Source: an uncultured Clostridia bacterium (GTDB lineage: Bacteria > Bacillota > Clostridia > Christensenellales > Borkfalkiaceae). From it: a stretch of DNA of 15,165 bases. The notes beneath the pieces are model-generated. The model had not been told where the DNA came from. It saw only the letters and a program-made list of their open reading frames with translations, and ran no database searches. Position numbers and translations under genes: made by a program. This document shows, piece by piece, positions 13,634-15,165 of the stretch. The DNA is taken from positions 1 through 15,165 of the forward strand of contig CAKQQY010000038.1 in assembly GCA_934271245.1 (NCBI GenBank), given 5' to 3'. How positions within the stretch are numbered: position 1 is the stretch's first letter; each line of letters begins with the position of its first letter.

Positions 13634-14587
13634 ATGATGGAAATCGAAATGCCAAAAATAGCAGTGGAAGAAAACGAAGAAAAAAGTTACGCTAAAATAA
13701 CCGTAGAACCTTTGGAAAAAGGTTTCGGTCTTACCTTGGGCAACGCCCTTCGCAGAATTTTATTGTCCGCGCTTCCCGGCGCCGCAATTCAGAACATCAA
13801 GTTCTCCGAAGATTTAGGCGTAAAACACGAATTCTCCGGAATTCCCGCGGTAAAAGAAGACGTAACCGAAATAATTCTTAATTTGAAATGCGTCGCGATT
13901 AAAACTACTTGTTTAGACAGCGACTATAAAAAGACCGTAAGACTTTATAAAGAAGGTCCCGCGGTTGTAAAAGCCGGAGATATTCCTTCCGACGCCGATA
14001 TGGAAATCCTTAACCCCGATTTGTACCTTTGCACGATAGACGAAGGCGGCAAAATCGACGTAGAACTCACCATCGGAAGAGGCAGAGGTTATCAGAACGC
14101 CGGCGAACACAAAACCGATATAATTGACAATATCGCTATCGACAGTATCTATACTCCCGTTAAAAAGGTAAGTTACAACGTAACCGCTACCCGTGTAGGA
14201 CAGAGCGTAGACTTCGACAAACTCGTTTTGGAAGTTTGGACGAACGGCGCCTTCTCTGGAAGAGATATAGTAAGTCTTGCGGCGAAGATTTTAGACGAAC
14301 ACGTTAAAATGTTCGTTTCCTTATCCGAAGTCGGCAATATCGGAATTTTGGTTCAACCCGAAGAGGATAAAAAGACCAAGATACTTGAAATGACCATCGA
14401 AGAAATGGATCTTTCCGTTCGTTCCTACAACTGCTTGAAGAGAGCGAACATTCATACGGTAGAAGACTTAACGAAAAAAACTGAAAGCGATATGTTAAAA
14501 GTCCGTAACTTAGGTAAGAAATCTCTCGACGAAGTTATTTACAAACTCGAAAATTTAGGCTTATCGTTACAGGACAAGGAGGATTAA
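13634..14587 (+). CDS. rpoA: RNA polymerase alpha subunit
   Basis: Alpha dimerises to nucleate RNA polymerase assembly and contacts activators and UP elements. The 317 residues show the N-terminal dimerisation domain (LEKGFGLTLGNALRRILLSA, 27-46) and IDNIAIDSIYTPVKKVSYNV. After a linker comes the C-terminal domain (LSVRSYNCLKRANIHTVEDL, 260-279, then VRNLGKKSLDEV). The DNA-binding arginine equivalent to E. coli R265 is R263, and the equivalents of N294 and K298 are N292 and K296. AGGAGG at 13618-13623 lies 10 bases before the first of two tandem ATGs; the second at 13637 is also possible. It follows the structured 114-base gap after rpsD. Confidence 0.98.
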   Translation: MMEIEMPKIAVEENEEKSYAKITVEPLEKGFGLTLGNALRRILLSALPGAAIQNIKFSEDLGVKHEFSGIPAVKEDVTEIILNLKCVAIKTTCLDSDYKKTVRLYKEGPAVVKAGDIPSDADMEILNPDLYLCTIDEGGKIDVELTIGRGRGYQNAGEHKTDIIDNIAIDSIYTPVKKVSYNVTATRVGQSVDFDKLVLEVWTNGAFSGRDIVSLAAKILDEHVKMFVSLSEVGNIGILVQPEEDKKTKILEMTIEEMDLSVRSYNCLKRANIHTVEDLTKKTESDMLKVRNLGKKSLDEVIYKLENLGLSLQDKED

Positions 14588-14591
14588 ACAA

Positions 14592-15101
14592 ATGGCAAGA
14601 AAATTAGGCGTTAACGCAACGCAGAGAATAGCATTATTAAAGAATCAGGCTACCAACCTTTTGTGGTACGGCAAAATCGAAACCACCGAAGCAAGAGCCA
14701 AAGAAGTTGCTTCTTACGTTTCCAAAATTCTTACCCTTGCGGTAAACACTTATACCGATACCGTCGAAACCGAAGTTACGGTTAAAGACGCTAAGGGCAA
14801 AGAATCCAAAAAGACTCTTCTTAAAGACGGCAACAAAAAGCTCAATGCAAGAAGAAAAATTATGTCTATGGTTAACGGTATTCAGGAAGTTAAAGGCTTC
14901 AAAGAAAGCAAAGCCGATTTCAAAAAGAGAACGGAAGATATTAAATATCCGCTCATCGAAAAGATTTTCGACGAATACGCTCCCAAATACGCAAGCCGTA
15001 AAGAAGAAAAGGGTCAGGGCGGCGGATACACCGCTATTTACAAACTCGGTCCCCGTAAAGGCGACGCGGCGGAAGTTGCAGTCATCACTTTGGTTGACTA
15101 A
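14592..15101 (+). CDS. rplQ: 50S ribosomal protein L17, long form with insertions
   Basis: L17 binds 23S rRNA near the tunnel exit. The conserved parts are MARKLGVNATQRIALLKNQA, KIETTEARAKEVASYVSKIL and the end GGGYTAIYKLGPRKGDAAEV. At 169 residues it is well above the usual 110-130. The excess lies in two charged stretches, about 52-81 (TYTDTVETEVTVKDAKGKES onward) and about 96-118 (GIQEVKGFKESKADFKKRT). The N-terminus lacks the common MRHRVGG lead. I recall similar long L17 proteins in clostridial genomes, so this is probably a lineage feature rather than a fusion. GGAGG at 14578-14582 lies within the end of rpoA. It is the last gene of the unit. Confidence 0.97.
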   Translation: MARKLGVNATQRIALLKNQATNLLWYGKIETTEARAKEVASYVSKILTLAVNTYTDTVETEVTVKDAKGKESKKTLLKDGNKKLNARRKIMSMVNGIQEVKGFKESKADFKKRTEDIKYPLIEKIFDEYAPKYASRKEEKGQGGGYTAIYKLGPRKGDAAEVAVITLVD

Positions 15102-15117
15102 TTTTAATTTTTATAAG

Positions 15118-15147
15118 AAACGCTCCCGAATAATCGGGAGCGTTTTT
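15118..15147 (+). terminator. Intrinsic terminator after rplQ
   Basis: A perfect 9-base-pair stem (CGCTCCCGA 15121-15129 with TCGGGAGCG 15134-15142) closes an ATAA loop and is followed at once by five T residues (15143-15147). The AAA before the stem can pair with the first Ts. It lies 16 bases after the rplQ stop and is the only strong Rho-independent terminator in the window, so it probably ends the entire super-operon transcript. Confidence 0.93.
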
Positions 15148-15165
15148 ACGTCGTAGCGTTGTAGT

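Noticed and set aside
14845..15156. Overlapping + strand frame within rplQ running into the terminator
   Set aside because: It is a frame-shifted reading of rplQ with no similarity to known proteins, and it translates through the terminator hairpin.

Overview
This window is the core of the S10-spc-alpha ribosomal protein super-operon of a low-to-moderate GC Gram-positive bacterium. It most resembles Clostridia or a related Firmicutes lineage. The grounds are the gene order, the small four-cysteine type S14, rpsD lying inside the alpha operon, a KOW-domain gene between map and infA, a zinc-type adenylate kinase, strong AGGAGG ribosome binding sites, and a long L17 of a form I recall from clostridial genomes. 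I cannot place it to genus. All 31 genes are on the + strand and translate with the standard code (TAA, TAG and TGA all occur as stops).

Layout. 1-4329 is the rest of the S10 operon: rplC (3' end only), rplD, rplW, rplB, rpsS, rplV, rpsC, rplP, rpmC, rpsQ. 4341-8576 is the spc block: rplN, rplX, rplE, rpsZ, rpsH, rplF, rplR, rpsE, rpmD, rplO. 8623-11954 holds secY, adk, map, a KOW-domain RNA-binding protein gene, infA and rpmJ. 12091-15101 is the alpha block: rpsM, rpsK, rpsD, rpoA, rplQ. A strong intrinsic terminator at 15118-15147 closes the unit. No other intrinsic terminator is visible, so one transcript could cover the whole window. No gene-free stretch exceeds 300 bases; the longest is 136.

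The genes build both ribosomal subunits (16 large-subunit proteins counting partial L3, and nine small-subunit proteins). They also encode the protein export channel (SecY), the translation initiation factor IF-1, the RNA polymerase alpha subunit, N-terminal methionine removal (Map) and adenine nucleotide balance (Adk). Most ribosomal protein genes have a strong Shine-Dalgarno sequence 5-13 bases ahead of the start. The adk, map and KOW genes instead overlap or abut the gene before them and have weak sites, which suggests coupled translation at lower output.

I found no undescribed system here: no mobile element, CRISPR array, tRNA, rRNA or unknown gene cluster. What stands out are structured non-coding gaps ahead of rplR, secY, rpsM and rpoA. 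They are not terminators and are candidates for cis-regulatory or RNA-processing elements. The rpoA leader is the strongest: a long hairpin with a competing alternative pairing, which also coincides with a 25-codon open frame. Several proteins carry length variations or unusual residues (L17, L24, L5, L16, S13) that are worth comparing.
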